From: Limisphaerales bacterium
GTDB taxonomy: Bacteria; Verrucomicrobiota; Verrucomicrobiia; Limisphaerales; SXTU01
Length of the DNA: 64,000 bases
Assembly: GCA_009773355.1 (NCBI GenBank)
Contig: WRPG01000001.1
Coordinates: 62,001-126,000, forward strand
Reading direction: 5' to 3'
Of this stretch, positions 24,822-34,238 are shown one piece after another; position 1 is the first letter of the stretch, and every line of letters begins with the position of its first letter. The position numbers were made by a program, and so were the translations under genes. The notes beneath the pieces were generated by a model. It worked only from the letters and a program-made list of their open reading frames with translations. It made no database searches and was not told where the DNA came from.

Positions 24822-25391
24822 ATGAGGTCCATTCTTGTTGCCTTCCTTGCGCTCTCAGTCACCAGTTGTCGCCCAACCGCAGGACAAAAACCAAAGCCTA
24901 TGGAGCTACCCTCGAACTGGAAGGCCGGAAACTTCTTAGATGAAAAAGCCATCTATGGAAACCCGCCTTCTTCATCCGACCCGGCTCGAATTATCCTCAT
25001 CGGAATGCTCGAAAGCGACCCTGGACACCGGCTTTACGAGATTCCTACTCAGACAACCGTAGCTGATGTCGTCCGCGTTTTTCGAGTCGGCGCACATGGT
25101 GCCGAAAGTTACAATTACGACGTGTCAGCCACCGTCGCGTTGGTGGCCGACAAGGCGACCAAGATCGCGGAGATCATTCCATACCGGGTGTTCTTTGCCG
25201 ACATCGCTGGCTTGAAGCTTCGATTCGAGCGCCAAATTACGCCGGCAGAGTTGAAGCTCATCGAGGCACTATTCTCGGAGCAGGAGGTCATGCAGGCAGG
25301 TTTGGAGCGTTACCTCTCGGCTTGGGATGGCTCAAGCCCGCTCCTTGCGCCCGTTCTCAAGGAGAACTTGTTGCATTTTTGGTGGGACTGA
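24822..25391 (+). CDS. putative lipoprotein, unknown
   Basis: 189 residues from ATG 24822, which gives a signal peptide with lipobox LSVTSC (Cys16). An earlier in-frame start at 24783 gives a longer, worse leader. The body has no recognised domain. Codon use is visibly less GC-rich than that of the flanking genes, a hint of foreign origin. Confidence 0.6.
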   Translation: MRSILVAFLALSVTSCRPTAGQKPKPMELPSNWKAGNFLDEKAIYGNPPSSSDPARIILIGMLESDPGHRLYEIPTQTTVADVVRVFRVGAHGAESYNYDVSATVALVADKATKIAEIIPYRVFFADIAGLKLRFERQITPAELKLIEALFSEQEVMQAGLERYLSAWDGSSPLLAPVLKENLLHFWWD

Positions 25392-25457
25392 TACAGCAGC
25401 GGCCGCCATTGGAGCGCTTCCAACGACTTCCAGCAGCACGTCAATCACCTCTCACGC

Positions 25458-26396
25458 TTGGGCCAAAACACTTCAAAATCCAAAGGCAAAATTCTCGTCA
25501 TCCGCGGCGGAGCCATCGGCGACTTCGTCCTGACGCTGCCGGTGCTGGCGGCGCTGCGACGGCAGTTTCCCGACACGCACCTCGAAGTCCTCGGCTACCC
25601 GCACATCGCCTCGCTCGCGTTGCACGGCGGACTCGCGGACGCCGTGCGCCCGGTTGAGGCCCGCGCGCTGGCCGGCTTCTTCGCGGACATGGGTGACCTC
25701 GACGACGCGACGGGCCATTACTTCGCCGGCTTCCAAGTGATCGTCTCCTACCTCTACGACCCCGACGGCTTCTTCGCCGAGAACGTGCGGGCCTGCACCA
25801 AGGCGCAGTTCATCGCCGGCCCGCACCGCCCGGACGAGACCAAGCCCGTCCACGCCACCGCCGTTCTCCTGAAGCCGCTTGAGCGCCTCGCCATCTTCGA
25901 CCCCGACCCCGTGCCGCGCCTGAGCTTTGCTGAACCCGCGCCGACGCCCCCCGTGCTTGCCGTCCACCCCGGCAGCGGCAGCGAGAAGAAGAACTGGCCG
26001 CTGCCGCACTGGGCCAAGTTCCTCGCGCACGTCATGTCCGGCACGGATTGGAATGTCCTGCTCGTCGGCGGCGAAGCGGAAGGCAACCGCCTCACTGAAC
26101 TCACGCATCCCCTGCCCTCTTCACGCGTTCGGCTCGCTCAAAACCAGCCGCTCCCCGAACTCGCCAGCTCGCTGCGCGCCTGCCTCGGCTTCGTCGGTCA
26201 CGACTCCGGCATCACGCACCTTGCCGCCGCCGTCGGCCTCCCCGGCCTCGCGCTCTGGGCCAATTCCAACGAAGCCATCTGGCACCCGCGCAGCCCCGCC
26301 TTCCGCGTCCTGCGCAACTCCGACGGCATCGCCCACCTCTCGCCGGAGACGGTGTTCACGGTGTTGCGGAACCTGCTCTCGGTCCGCCCCTCGTAG
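25458..26396 (+). CDS. glycosyltransferase family 9 (heptosyltransferase-like)
   Basis: 312 residues from a TTG start. N-terminal ILVIRGGAIGDFVLTLPVLAAL and the C-terminal HPGSGSEKKNWP and GHDSGITHLAAAVGLP motifs mark the two Rossmann lobes of GT9 enzymes, which use ADP-heptose or similar sugars to build the lipopolysaccharide core on the cytoplasmic face. This supports a cell with an outer membrane. Confidence 0.85.
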   Translation: MGQNTSKSKGKILVIRGGAIGDFVLTLPVLAALRRQFPDTHLEVLGYPHIASLALHGGLADAVRPVEARALAGFFADMGDLDDATGHYFAGFQVIVSYLYDPDGFFAENVRACTKAQFIAGPHRPDETKPVHATAVLLKPLERLAIFDPDPVPRLSFAEPAPTPPVLAVHPGSGSEKKNWPLPHWAKFLAHVMSGTDWNVLLVGGEAEGNRLTELTHPLPSSRVRLAQNQPLPELASSLRACLGFVGHDSGITHLAAAVGLPGLALWANSNEAIWHPRSPAFRVLRNSDGIAHLSPETVFTVLRNLLSVRPS

Positions 26397-26455
26397 CCAC
26401 CGGCTTCAGCCCGCGCGTCGGTTCGTTGAACGGGTTCGCAACCTGAAGGTTGTGA

Positions 26456-28633
26456 CTACACGCGCGGTGTCCACGTCGGCTTCCCGGTCTTGCGGGACTT
26501 CGCGGGCTTCTTGCCGTAGGTCGTCGGACGGGTCGGGGCTTCGCCGCCGGCCATGCGTTTCAGCTCGTTGATCTGGTCGCGGTAGAGCGCGGCTTTCTCG
26601 AACTCCAAGTTGTTTGAGGCTTCAATCATCTGTCCTTCCAGTTCGAGGATGGTCTCGGTCACATCGAAGTCACCGGCGGCCTCATTCAGCACGCCAGTGG
26701 CGACGTCGTGCACTTCCTTCTGCGATGAGAGGCTTTCCTCCATCACGCGCGTGACGCTGCGCGGGGTGATGCCGTGAGCGGTGTTGTAGGCAACCTGCTT
26801 CTTCCGACGGTATTCGCAGACGGCGAGGAAACGCTGGATGCTCTGCGTCTTCACGTCGGCGTAGAGGATGACTTCGCCGTTCAGGTGGCGCGCGGCGCGG
26901 CCAGCGGTCTGAATCAAACTCGTCTCGCTGCGGAGGAAGCCTTCCTTGTCGGCGTCAAGAATGGCGACGAGGGAAACCTCCGGCAGGTCGAGGCCTTCGC
27001 GCAGGAGGTTGATGCCGACCAGCACATCGAACTGGCCCTTGCGCAGGCCACGGATGATCTCGACGCGTTCGAGCGCGTCCACCTCGCTGTGGAGGTAACG
27101 GACGTTGATGCCGATGTCGCGGAGGTAGTCGGTGAGCTCCTCGGCGGTGCGCTTGGTGAGCGTGGTGACGAGGACGCGCTCCTTCTTCTCAACGCGCTTG
27201 CGGCATTCTTCGATAAGGTCGTCAATCTGGCCCTTGAGCGGCTTGAGGGTGATGGTCGGGTCAATCAGACCGGTGGGGCGGACGACGAGTTCAACGACGC
27301 CGTCGGCATCCCGTGCCGGTGGTTTGTAACCGTCGTCCGTGGCGTTCGCAGATGGAATGGTTGCCGTGCTTTCGACCGCGCCCGACGGCGATTGCAAATC
27401 GCCGGCACGGCGCGCAGCGCGCGCACTCGCCTTCGCCCATTCCAGCTCGCGCGGCGCGGGGGTGGCGCTGACGTAGATGGTTTGCTGCTGGAGCGACTGG
27501 AATTCGAGCCAGCTCAATGGGCGGTTGTCGAGCGCGCTGGGCAGGCGGAAGCCGTGCTCGACGAGCACTTCCTTGCGCGAGCGGTCGCCGGCATACATCC
27601 CGCCAATCTGCGGCACGCTGACGTGCGACTCGTCCATGACGAGCAGGAAGTCGTCGGGCATGAAGTCAATCAGCGTCGTGGGCCGCGAGCCGGGCGGGCG
27701 CTGGGCGATGTGGCGCGAGTAGTTCTCGATGCCGGAGCAGACGCCCATCTCCTCCATCATCTCGAGGTCGTATTCGGTGCGCATCTTGATGCGCTGGGCT
27801 TCGAGGAGCTTGCCGTGCTTCTCGAACCACGCGATGCGGTCGCCGAGTTCCTCCCGGATCGTGAGCAGCGCGGCCTTGAGCTTTTCGTTCGTGGTGACGA
27901 ACTGCTTGCCGGGATAGATGACGACGGCTTGGAGCTGCTCCAGCACTTCGCCCGTGAGCGGCTCGAACCGCGTGATGCGGTCAATCTCGTCGCCGAAGAA
28001 CTCGATGCGCAGGCCATCCTCGGTGTAGCCGGGGCGGAGTTCCAGCGTGTCGCCGCGCACGCGGAACTGCGCGCGCTCGAAGGCGATGTCGTTGCGCGTG
28101 TATTGGATGTCCACGAGGCGGGAGAGCAGTTGCTCGCGGGTGAAGGCCATGCCGACGCGCAGCGGAATCACCATCGCCTCGTAGTCCTCCTTGCTGCCGA
28201 TGCCGTAGATGCACGAGACGCTGGCGACCACGATCACGTCGCGGCGCGCGAAGAGGGAACTCATCGTCGAGAGGCGGAGGCGCTCAATCTCGTCGTTCCG
28301 GCTCGAATCCTTCTCGATGAACGTGTCGCTGCGCGGGATGTAGGCCTCGGGCTGGTAGTAGTCGAAGTAGCTGACGAAGTATTCGACGGCGTTCTTGGGG
28401 AAGAAGGACTTGAACTCGGCGTAGAGCTGCGCGGCGAGCGTTTTGTTGTGCGAGATGACGAGCGTGGGCCGCTGAATCTGCTGGATGACGTTCGCGATGG
28501 TGTAGGTCTTGCCCGAGCCGGTGACGCCGAGGAGAACCTGGTGCTTCGCGCCGGCCTGCACACCCGCCGTCAGTTTCTCGATGGCCTGGGGCTGGTCGCC
28601 GGCGGGTGAGTAAGGCGCGATGAGTTCAAACAT
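26456..28633 (-). CDS. uvrB: excinuclease ABC subunit B with in-frame palindromic insert
   Basis: 725 residues, longer than the usual 660-690. Walker A GVTGSGKT at 36-43; helicase motifs, the C-terminal UVR domain ([17 protein letters not shown]) all present. UvrB verifies damage and loads UvrC in nucleotide excision repair. Between [13 protein letters not shown] and [14 protein letters not shown], about residues 399-443, sits an extra low-complexity segment ([16 protein letters not shown] and following) encoded by a palindrome (arms 27313-27336 and 27387-27410). ATG 28633 gives the conserved start [14 protein letters not shown]. Confidence 0.94.
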   Translation of the reverse strand: MFELIAPYSPAGDQPQAIEKLTAGVQAGAKHQVLLGVTGSGKTYTIANVIQQIQRPTLVISHNKTLAAQLYAEFKSFFPKNAVEYFVSYFDYYQPEAYIPRSDTFIEKDSSRNDEIERLRLSTMSSLFARRDVIVVASVSCIYGIGSKEDYEAMVIPLRVGMAFTREQLLSRLVDIQYTRNDIAFERAQFRVRGDTLELRPGYTEDGLRIEFFGDEIDRITRFEPLTGEVLEQLQAVVIYPGKQFVTTNEKLKAALLTIREELGDRIAWFEKHGKLLEAQRIKMRTEYDLEMMEEMGVCSGIENYSRHIAQRPPGSRPTTLIDFMPDDFLLVMDESHVSVPQIGGMYAGDRSRKEVLVEHGFRLPSALDNRPLSWLEFQSLQQQTIYVSATPAPRELEWAKASARAARRAGDLQSPSGAVESTATIPSANATDDGYKPPARDADGVVELVVRPTGLIDPTITLKPLKGQIDDLIEECRKRVEKKERVLVTTLTKRTAEELTDYLRDIGINVRYLHSEVDALERVEIIRGLRKGQFDVLVGINLLREGLDLPEVSLVAILDADKEGFLRSETSLIQTAGRAARHLNGEVILYADVKTQSIQRFLAVCEYRRKKQVAYNTAHGITPRSVTRVMEESLSSQKEVHDVATGVLNEAAGDFDVTETILELEGQMIEASNNLEFEKAALYRDQINELKRMAGGEAPTRPTTYGKKPAKSRKTGKPTWTPRV
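27313..27410. repeat. palindromic repeat inside uvrB
   Basis: Two 24-bp arms match at 19 of 24 positions as an inverted repeat, with outer ends CGTGCCGG and CCGGCACG; the right arm is itself palindromic (GGCGATTGCAAATCGCC). The reading frame is kept through the insert. Confidence 0.85.
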
Positions 28634-28666
28634 CGGCGCTGACGGTAGGAAGGAGCGCAAGCCGAG

Positions 28667-29083
28667 TCAAACGGCACCCGTCCGCGCCTGCGCCGCGAGC
28701 CGGTCCACCGCACCGATGAGGTCGTCGGCGCGGAAGGGCTTGGCGAGGAACTGGTCGGGCTTCACGGGATGCGCGGCGAGCACCTCGGGTTTGGCGGTGC
28801 CGCTGACGAGGAGCGTCTTGAGTTGCGGCAGCTTCACCCGCACCTCGCCGATGAGGTCGAGGCCGTTGATGTCGCCGATGTCGAAGTCCGTCACGAGCAC
28901 AACCGGTGGCTGGGAGGCAGCGAGCATTTCCCCGCGCGCGGGCAGGCCTTGGTGGAACAGCTTTGTCTCGTAGCCGGCGCTGGCGATGAGTTGTCGGGTG
29001 ATTTCGCCAAGCAAGGTGTTGTCATCCACGACGAACACGAGCGCGCCCTTGGTGGGAACCGGCGGCGGCAAGGTGGCGCTCAT
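28667..29083 (-). CDS. single-domain response regulator
   Basis: 138 residues, one receiver domain. Acidic pair in VVDDN, phospho-acceptor Asp in VLVTDFDIGD, the Ser/Thr in LLVSGTAKP and Lys in LAKPF are all present. No output domain. The frame is open far upstream on the same strand to 31882, but that part is the antisense of the next gene and is rejected. Possible partner of a hybrid kinase such as the one at 34239-40238. Confidence 0.85.
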   Translation of the reverse strand: MSATLPPPVPTKGALVFVVDDNTLLGEITRQLIASAGYETKLFHQGLPARGEMLAASQPPVVLVTDFDIGDINGLDLIGEVRVKLPQLKTLLVSGTAKPEVLAAHPVKPDQFLAKPFRADDLIGAVDRLAAQARTGAV

Positions 29084-29203
29084 GGATGGGTGGACGGCTG
29101 GCTGCGGACAGTAGGGAGCGTCATGGGGGAAGTCAAACGTCGCGCCGGTGATTCCTCCTCGCCCTGCCCTGCCCGGCGTGCATAATCGCGGCCATCCGGT
29201 CTG

Positions 29204-31987
29204 ATGAATCCACCGCGCGACAAGGCTAGCAGCTCTCGACTGGCTCCCCCTGCACATGGGTGCCGTCGTGGCGTTGCCTCCGCGATCGCGGCGGTCATTT
29301 TGGGGCTGCTCGCTTTTCCCGCGTTCGCGGCCGAGTCTGTCGGCGGCCTTCGCGGCAAACTGCTCGCGGGCGAGGCCATCGTCTTCACCGCAAACCAGCC
29401 TGAGGTCGAGCGCACCGTGTCCTCGACGTGGCTTGCGGAGGCGGCCCGCAAGGGCACGGCGGTCAACGTCACCCGCGCGGTCATCATCGAGCCGCTGGAC
29501 CTGCGGCATGCCGCTGTGACCAACCGTTTCCGGCTGCACCAGTGCGTGTTCAAGGCCGCCGCCGACTGCTCGTTCGCCGTCTTCGAGCAGGGTTATGATT
29601 TCTCGGACAGCCAGTTCGCGGCGGACGCCAGCTTCACCGGGGCGCTGGCGCGGCGGGCGGCGCTGCTGCGGGGGACCGCGTTTTCCGGGGCCGCCACTTT
29701 CACGGACGCAACGGCGGAGGACGTCTTCCTCGCGCAGGGCGCGGCGTTTCTCGGCAAGGAATCCAAATTCAACCGCGCCACCTTCCTCAAGACGGCGGGC
29801 TTTGGCCCCGCGCCGGGCCAGCCGGCGGCGTCGTTCAACGGCAACGTCACCTTCGAGGGCGCGCGGTTTGCGGGGGCGGTGGACTTCAACCGCGTGCGTT
29901 TCGGCGGCGGCACGAACAGCCAGGCGGTGTTCAAGGACACGCGCTGCGAGCGCGTCACGACGTTTCGCGGCGCGGAGTTTCGCGGCGCCAGCACCTTTGC
30001 CACCGCGCAGTTCCTCGGCACGGTGGCGTTCGGGCCGGAGGGCGAAGGCCCGGGGGCGCTGCCGCCCGCGCGGTTTGCCGGCCCGGCGGATTTCGCGAGC
30101 GCGCAGTTCGGCGGGGAGGCGGATTTCGCGCAAGTCCAGTTCCTGCGGCCCGCGCCGGTGAGCTTCGACGGCTGCGCATTCAAGGACTACGCCAGGTTCG
30201 GGCAGGCGCAGTTCGCGGGCGGGGCGCTCTTCTCCCAGGCAAATTTCAGCGCCCTCGCGGACTTTGAGCGGGCGCGCTTCCAAGGCACCGAGGAAGGCCC
30301 GGCGGTCAGCTTTCAGGACAGCAGCATCGGCGGGCGGGCGAACTTCGTGGGCGGACAGTTCATCGGCGCGGCGGACTTCCGCAACGCGCGCTTCGGCGGC
30401 GAGACGGCCTTCAACGGCGCGGTCTTCGCGACCGAGGCGCTCTTCACCTACGCGCGCTTCGGCCACACGGTCTCGTTCGGGGCGCTGGGCGCGGGGGCCG
30501 TGCCGGGCGCGAGCTTTGCCGACGTGGCCATCTTCACCGGCGTGAAGTTCGAGCTGGACGCGTTCTTCGAGCAGGTGAAGTTCACCGCCACCAACCGGCC
30601 CGTCTCCTTCTCGGCGGCGGCGTTCGGCGCGGAGACAGCCTTCGACGGCGCGCAATTCGCCGGCGACGCGAACTTTGTCCGGGCCACCTTCACCTCGGCG
30701 GCGACCTTCACCGGGACGGTCTTCCAAAACCCGGAGATGACGGCCCAGTTCAACTCCATCAAGGCCGGCAAGACGCTCAACTTCACCGGCGCGCGCTTCG
30801 CCGGGCCGCTCGACTTCGTCGCGGCGGAGGCGGTGGGACCGGTGCAGTTTGCGGGCGTGGTGTTCGGCGGCGACGCCTCGTTCAACGCGATGGCGGTGGA
30901 GCGCCACGCGGTGTTCGGGCCGATTGGCACCAACTCCCCGACGCACTTCAAGAAGTCGGCGGACTTCATTGCGATACGCATCGGCGGGCAGCTCGACCTC
31001 GCGGCGGCGCGCTTCGACGGCGAGGCGTTGTTCCGCGGCGCGAACCTCCAGCGCGGCTTGATTCTGAGCTGGCGGCCCGGCGGCACCGGCGCGGTCCATG
31101 CCGCCGAGTTTCGCGCGCGCGCGGACTTCCGCAACTTGCAGGCGGCGGAGCGGGTGCAGATGGCGGGCGTCACCTTCCACAACGAGGCGGCGTTCGACTC
31201 GACGAAGTGGGAGGTGCCAATGGCGTTCGAGGAGGTGCGCTTCCGCCGGGGCGCAAGCCTGACACGGGCGGCCTTCCCGCAGGGCGCGGACTTCAGCAGC
31301 GCCCGCTTCAAAGGGCTGCTGGATCTCACGGACTCCACCTTCCGCACGCTGCGCCTGACCAGCGAGTCCCAATGGACCGACGGCCCCATCGAGCTGCGCG
31401 GCAGCACCTACGAGGAGTTCAGCGGCAATGTGGACGCCCTGCTGGAGGCGTTCACCCGCGCGGACCGCCCCGTGCTCACGCGGCTGGAGCGCTCGCTGCG
31501 GCAGGTGGGCCGCGACGACGAGGCCGACGCCGTCTATCTCCAGAACCAGCAGCGCGAGCGGCGCCAGACCTGGGTGGACCACAAATACGGCGAGTGGTTT
31601 TTCCGGTCGCTCTACGGCGCGCTCGGCAACTACGGCGTGCGGCCCTACCGCCTGCTCGTCTTCTCCGCCATCCTCGTCTGGCTGGGCGCGCTTGTCTTCA
31701 AGCTCCCCGGCGCGGTGAGGCACCGCGACAAGGCGGCACAAGGAACCCCGCTCACCACCTTCGACGCCGTGGCGTTGAGCATCTGCTATTTCCTGCCCGT
31801 CGAGTTCCCACTGGAGGAGGAATGGATCGCGGCCACCAGCCCGTTGAGCTACCGGCTCCCGTTCTTGAAGAAGCACATCCAAGTCCGCCCGGCGGCGATC
31901 GCCAACTTCGTGCTGCGCCTCTCCGGCTGGATTGTGGTGCCCCTGTCCCTCGCCGCCGTGACGGGGCTGCTCAAGGTGAACAACTGA
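29204..31987 (+). CDS. pentapeptide-like beta-helix / membrane channel-like fusion
   Basis: 927 residues. A signal peptide or membrane anchor (about 22-43, GVASAIAAVILGLLAFPAFA) is followed by some 600 residues of short repeats of the type A.F.GA.F..A.F (FSGAATFTDA, FNGNVTFEGARF, FRGAEFRGASTF), the pattern of a right-handed quadrilateral beta-helix. The C-terminus (about 780-927) has two or three membrane segments around FDAVALSICYFLPVE, similar to pentapeptide proteins fused to ion-channel-like pores. Ligand and ion are unknown. Confidence 0.72.
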   Translation: MNPPRDKASSSRLAPPAHGCRRGVASAIAAVILGLLAFPAFAAESVGGLRGKLLAGEAIVFTANQPEVERTVSSTWLAEAARKGTAVNVTRAVIIEPLDLRHAAVTNRFRLHQCVFKAAADCSFAVFEQGYDFSDSQFAADASFTGALARRAALLRGTAFSGAATFTDATAEDVFLAQGAAFLGKESKFNRATFLKTAGFGPAPGQPAASFNGNVTFEGARFAGAVDFNRVRFGGGTNSQAVFKDTRCERVTTFRGAEFRGASTFATAQFLGTVAFGPEGEGPGALPPARFAGPADFASAQFGGEADFAQVQFLRPAPVSFDGCAFKDYARFGQAQFAGGALFSQANFSALADFERARFQGTEEGPAVSFQDSSIGGRANFVGGQFIGAADFRNARFGGETAFNGAVFATEALFTYARFGHTVSFGALGAGAVPGASFADVAIFTGVKFELDAFFEQVKFTATNRPVSFSAAAFGAETAFDGAQFAGDANFVRATFTSAATFTGTVFQNPEMTAQFNSIKAGKTLNFTGARFAGPLDFVAAEAVGPVQFAGVVFGGDASFNAMAVERHAVFGPIGTNSPTHFKKSADFIAIRIGGQLDLAAARFDGEALFRGANLQRGLILSWRPGGTGAVHAAEFRARADFRNLQAAERVQMAGVTFHNEAAFDSTKWEVPMAFEEVRFRRGASLTRAAFPQGADFSSARFKGLLDLTDSTFRTLRLTSESQWTDGPIELRGSTYEEFSGNVDALLEAFTRADRPVLTRLERSLRQVGRDDEADAVYLQNQQRERRQTWVDHKYGEWFFRSLYGALGNYGVRPYRLLVFSAILVWLGALVFKLPGAVRHRDKAAQGTPLTTFDAVALSICYFLPVEFPLEEEWIAATSPLSYRLPFLKKHIQVRPAAIANFVLRLSGWIVVPLSLAAVTGLLKVNN

Positions 31988-32021
31988 AGACCTTCCGGGA
32001 GCGAACTCCTGGCGCGACGAT

Positions 32022-32098
32022 GGTAGCTCGACATTCCAATGTCGAGGGCAGTTGTCCCCTTGGAGCAGCCGGTCTCGACATCGGAATGTCGAGCTACT
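32022..32098. repeat. intergenic inverted repeat, GTAGCTCGACATTCC family
   Basis: Perfect 20-bp-scale arms (GGTAGCTCGACATTCCAATG and its complement) between converging genes at 31987 and 32114. Confidence 0.85.
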
Positions 32099-32113
32099 GA
32101 CCGGTGTCCCGAG

Positions 32114-34033
32114 TTACTTGCTGAACGCCGCGTGCTTCGCGTCACCGCCAGCCTGGAGGAAGGCGAGGAGGTCCAGGATTTGTTCCTTGTTCAGCAGGTT
32201 CAGCAGGCCGGGCGGCATGATGGAACTGCTCGACGCCCGGCTCTTGATGTCCTTCTTCGCGAACTTCTTCACCATCGCCTCGCCGGGGCCGGTCTGGACG
32301 GTGAGGGTGTCGCCTTCTGCTTTGAGCAGGAAACCCGTGAAGGGGTCGTCGTTGCCGAGGGTGAACTCGTAGGGCCGGAAGCGCGGCTCCAGATTTTTGG
32401 ACGGCTCCAGAATCTCGCCGAGCACGGCCTTGGCGTCGCCCTTGTATTTGGCCAGCACGCCGGTCAGCTCCGGCCCCCACAGCACCCCGTCCGGACCCAC
32501 CTTGTGGCACGCGATGCAGCCGACGCTGGTGAAGAGGGCCTTGCCCTTCGCGAAGTCACGGCCTTTGGCGAGTTTGGGCAGTTCGGGTTCGAGGTCGGCG
32601 AGTTTCCACTCGGTGATGACGGGCGCGGCGGGTTCGGTGTGGCCCTGCGCGAGATACTCGTCGAGATCTTTCACGACCTTGAGCACACCGCGCATTCGCT
32701 GCCAATGGCCGGGGTAGGTGCAAAGGTAGGGATAATCACCCGGCTCGCTCGGCGCGTTGAAGCGCAGACGAACGGTGTCGTTCGGGTTCAACATCTTCGT
32801 GGCCTGAAGCACCTTGGGCGACGCGGGGATGTAGAGCCGGCCTTGGCTGTCGGCCTGCGGCGGCAGCTTCTCGGCGGCGAGGCCGATCTCGTCCGCCGCG
32901 CCGATCTGGAGGAGCACCCAGTTGTGCTGCATGGCGTCGGAGTTGTGGAAGACGAGTTCCACCGGCTTGCCGGCCTCGGCGACGAGCTGGACTTTGTCGA
33001 AGAACATCTGCTCGTGCAGCGTGCCCAGGCGCAGGACGTTCACGCCGAGGGTGGAGAAGGATTTGCGGACGGGCAGCGCGGCGTCCTTGGGCAATTTGGC
33101 GGCGAGCTGGAAGCCGAGCTGTTGCACGTCGAGGAAGTCGTTCTCCGTGCGCTTGGGCACGGGAACTTTCTTCGCCTGTTCCAGCAGTGAGTCAGCGAGC
33201 GGCTTCACGGCCGCGTCGGGCCAGGTGTCGCGCGGCAGGGCCAGCAGCGCGCGCGCGGCGGTTGGGACTTCCGTGCCGGAGGCGACAACTTTCGCCAGCG
33301 CGGCGAAGGCGGTGGCCTCGCTACCCGGCAGTTTCGCGGCGGCGGTGATGGCGGCCTTGCGCGTGGCGGGGTCGCCCCCGGCAAGCAGTGGCAGGACTTT
33401 GCCGGCGAAGGCGGCGCGCTTTGCCCCGTCCTGCGCGAGCGGGATGCCCGCGACCAAATGCGTCAACGCACCGGGCTTGCCTTGCGCAAAAGCCCACAGC
33501 GCGTCCGCTGGCTGGATGCCGATGAGCGCGGCGAACGCCGCCTGCCGCGCAGCATCCGGGCCTTCGGCGCCGGCGAGCGCTTCGAGCGCGGTCTGGCTTT
33601 TCTTCAAGTCCTCCGGCTTCTGCGTGACGAGCAGCTTGGACAACTCGGCCACCACCGGCGCGCTGGCGGCGGCGCGCTTGAGGCCGGCGAGCAGTTCCGT
33701 CGGCACGTCGGTCTTGTTCAGCTTGGCGAGTGCCTCGGCGGCCTCGGCGCGGAATTTCGCCGCGATGCCCGGCCGGCCCATGATGGCCTCCCAGAGGGGA
33801 ATGAACTTCGGATGCGACGTCTCGCGGTCGGCGAGCAGGAGCTGGTCGTTGGAGAGGCGGCCGAGCTGGTATTTGACGATGACCGGGCTTTTGTCGAGGA
33901 ACAGGACGGGCTTGTCCGCCTTGGCGGCGGCCGGCTCCTCATCCGCGCACAGGACATCCACTGCGCTCGCCGGACGGATGGCAAAGCCAGCGCTCAACAC
34001 CACGAGCAGGGGCAGGACTGCTTTCAACTTCAT
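32114..34033 (-). CDS. secreted cupredoxin and cytochrome c fusion protein
   Basis: 639 residues from ATG 34033 with a signal peptide. About 310 residues of helical, HEAT-like sequence (AAFAALIGIQPADALWAF) come first. An azurin/auracyanin-like copper domain follows (HNWVLLQIG near 366; CTYPGHWQRMRG near 440), then a c-type heme domain (CIACH near 505-509, MPPGLL distal Met). Such proteins occur next to dehydrogenase propellers in Verrucomicrobiota and would pass electrons in the periplasm. Confidence 0.85.
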   Translation of the reverse strand: MKLKAVLPLLVVLSAGFAIRPASAVDVLCADEEPAAAKADKPVLFLDKSPVIVKYQLGRLSNDQLLLADRETSHPKFIPLWEAIMGRPGIAAKFRAEAAEALAKLNKTDVPTELLAGLKRAAASAPVVAELSKLLVTQKPEDLKKSQTALEALAGAEGPDAARQAAFAALIGIQPADALWAFAQGKPGALTHLVAGIPLAQDGAKRAAFAGKVLPLLAGGDPATRKAAITAAAKLPGSEATAFAALAKVVASGTEVPTAARALLALPRDTWPDAAVKPLADSLLEQAKKVPVPKRTENDFLDVQQLGFQLAAKLPKDAALPVRKSFSTLGVNVLRLGTLHEQMFFDKVQLVAEAGKPVELVFHNSDAMQHNWVLLQIGAADEIGLAAEKLPPQADSQGRLYIPASPKVLQATKMLNPNDTVRLRFNAPSEPGDYPYLCTYPGHWQRMRGVLKVVKDLDEYLAQGHTEPAAPVITEWKLADLEPELPKLAKGRDFAKGKALFTSVGCIACHKVGPDGVLWGPELTGVLAKYKGDAKAVLGEILEPSKNLEPRFRPYEFTLGNDDPFTGFLLKAEGDTLTVQTGPGEAMVKKFAKKDIKSRASSSSIMPPGLLNLLNKEQILDLLAFLQAGGDAKHAAFSK

Positions 34034-34091
34034 AAACGGGCGGGACGATAGGCCGGACTTTTGCCGGACGCCAATCCAGAAACGCGGCGGC

Positions 34092-34168
34092 AGTAGCTCG
34101 ACACTCCAATGTCGAGAACCGCGCAAGCTGACTGCCCGTCCGCACTCGACATTGGAATGTCGAGCTAC
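34092..34168. repeat. intergenic inverted repeat, GTAGCTCGACA family
   Basis: Arms AGTAGCTCGACACTCCAATG and the complement ending at GAGCTAC, between the divergent cytochrome gene and giant kinase gene. Same family as 32022-32098, so the cytochrome gene is bracketed by two copies. Confidence 0.85.
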
Positions 34169-34238
34169 CCTGCCGCACTCGCGGTTTGACACGCTCCGCC
34201 GCCCGCCACACGCTTGCGCGCGTAATCAACGCACGCGC

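Noticed and set aside
28667-31882. A 1071-codon minus-strand frame opposite the pentapeptide-like gene.
   Set aside because: Only its last 138 codons encode a recognisable receiver domain; the rest is a mirror frame caused by GC-rich third positions.
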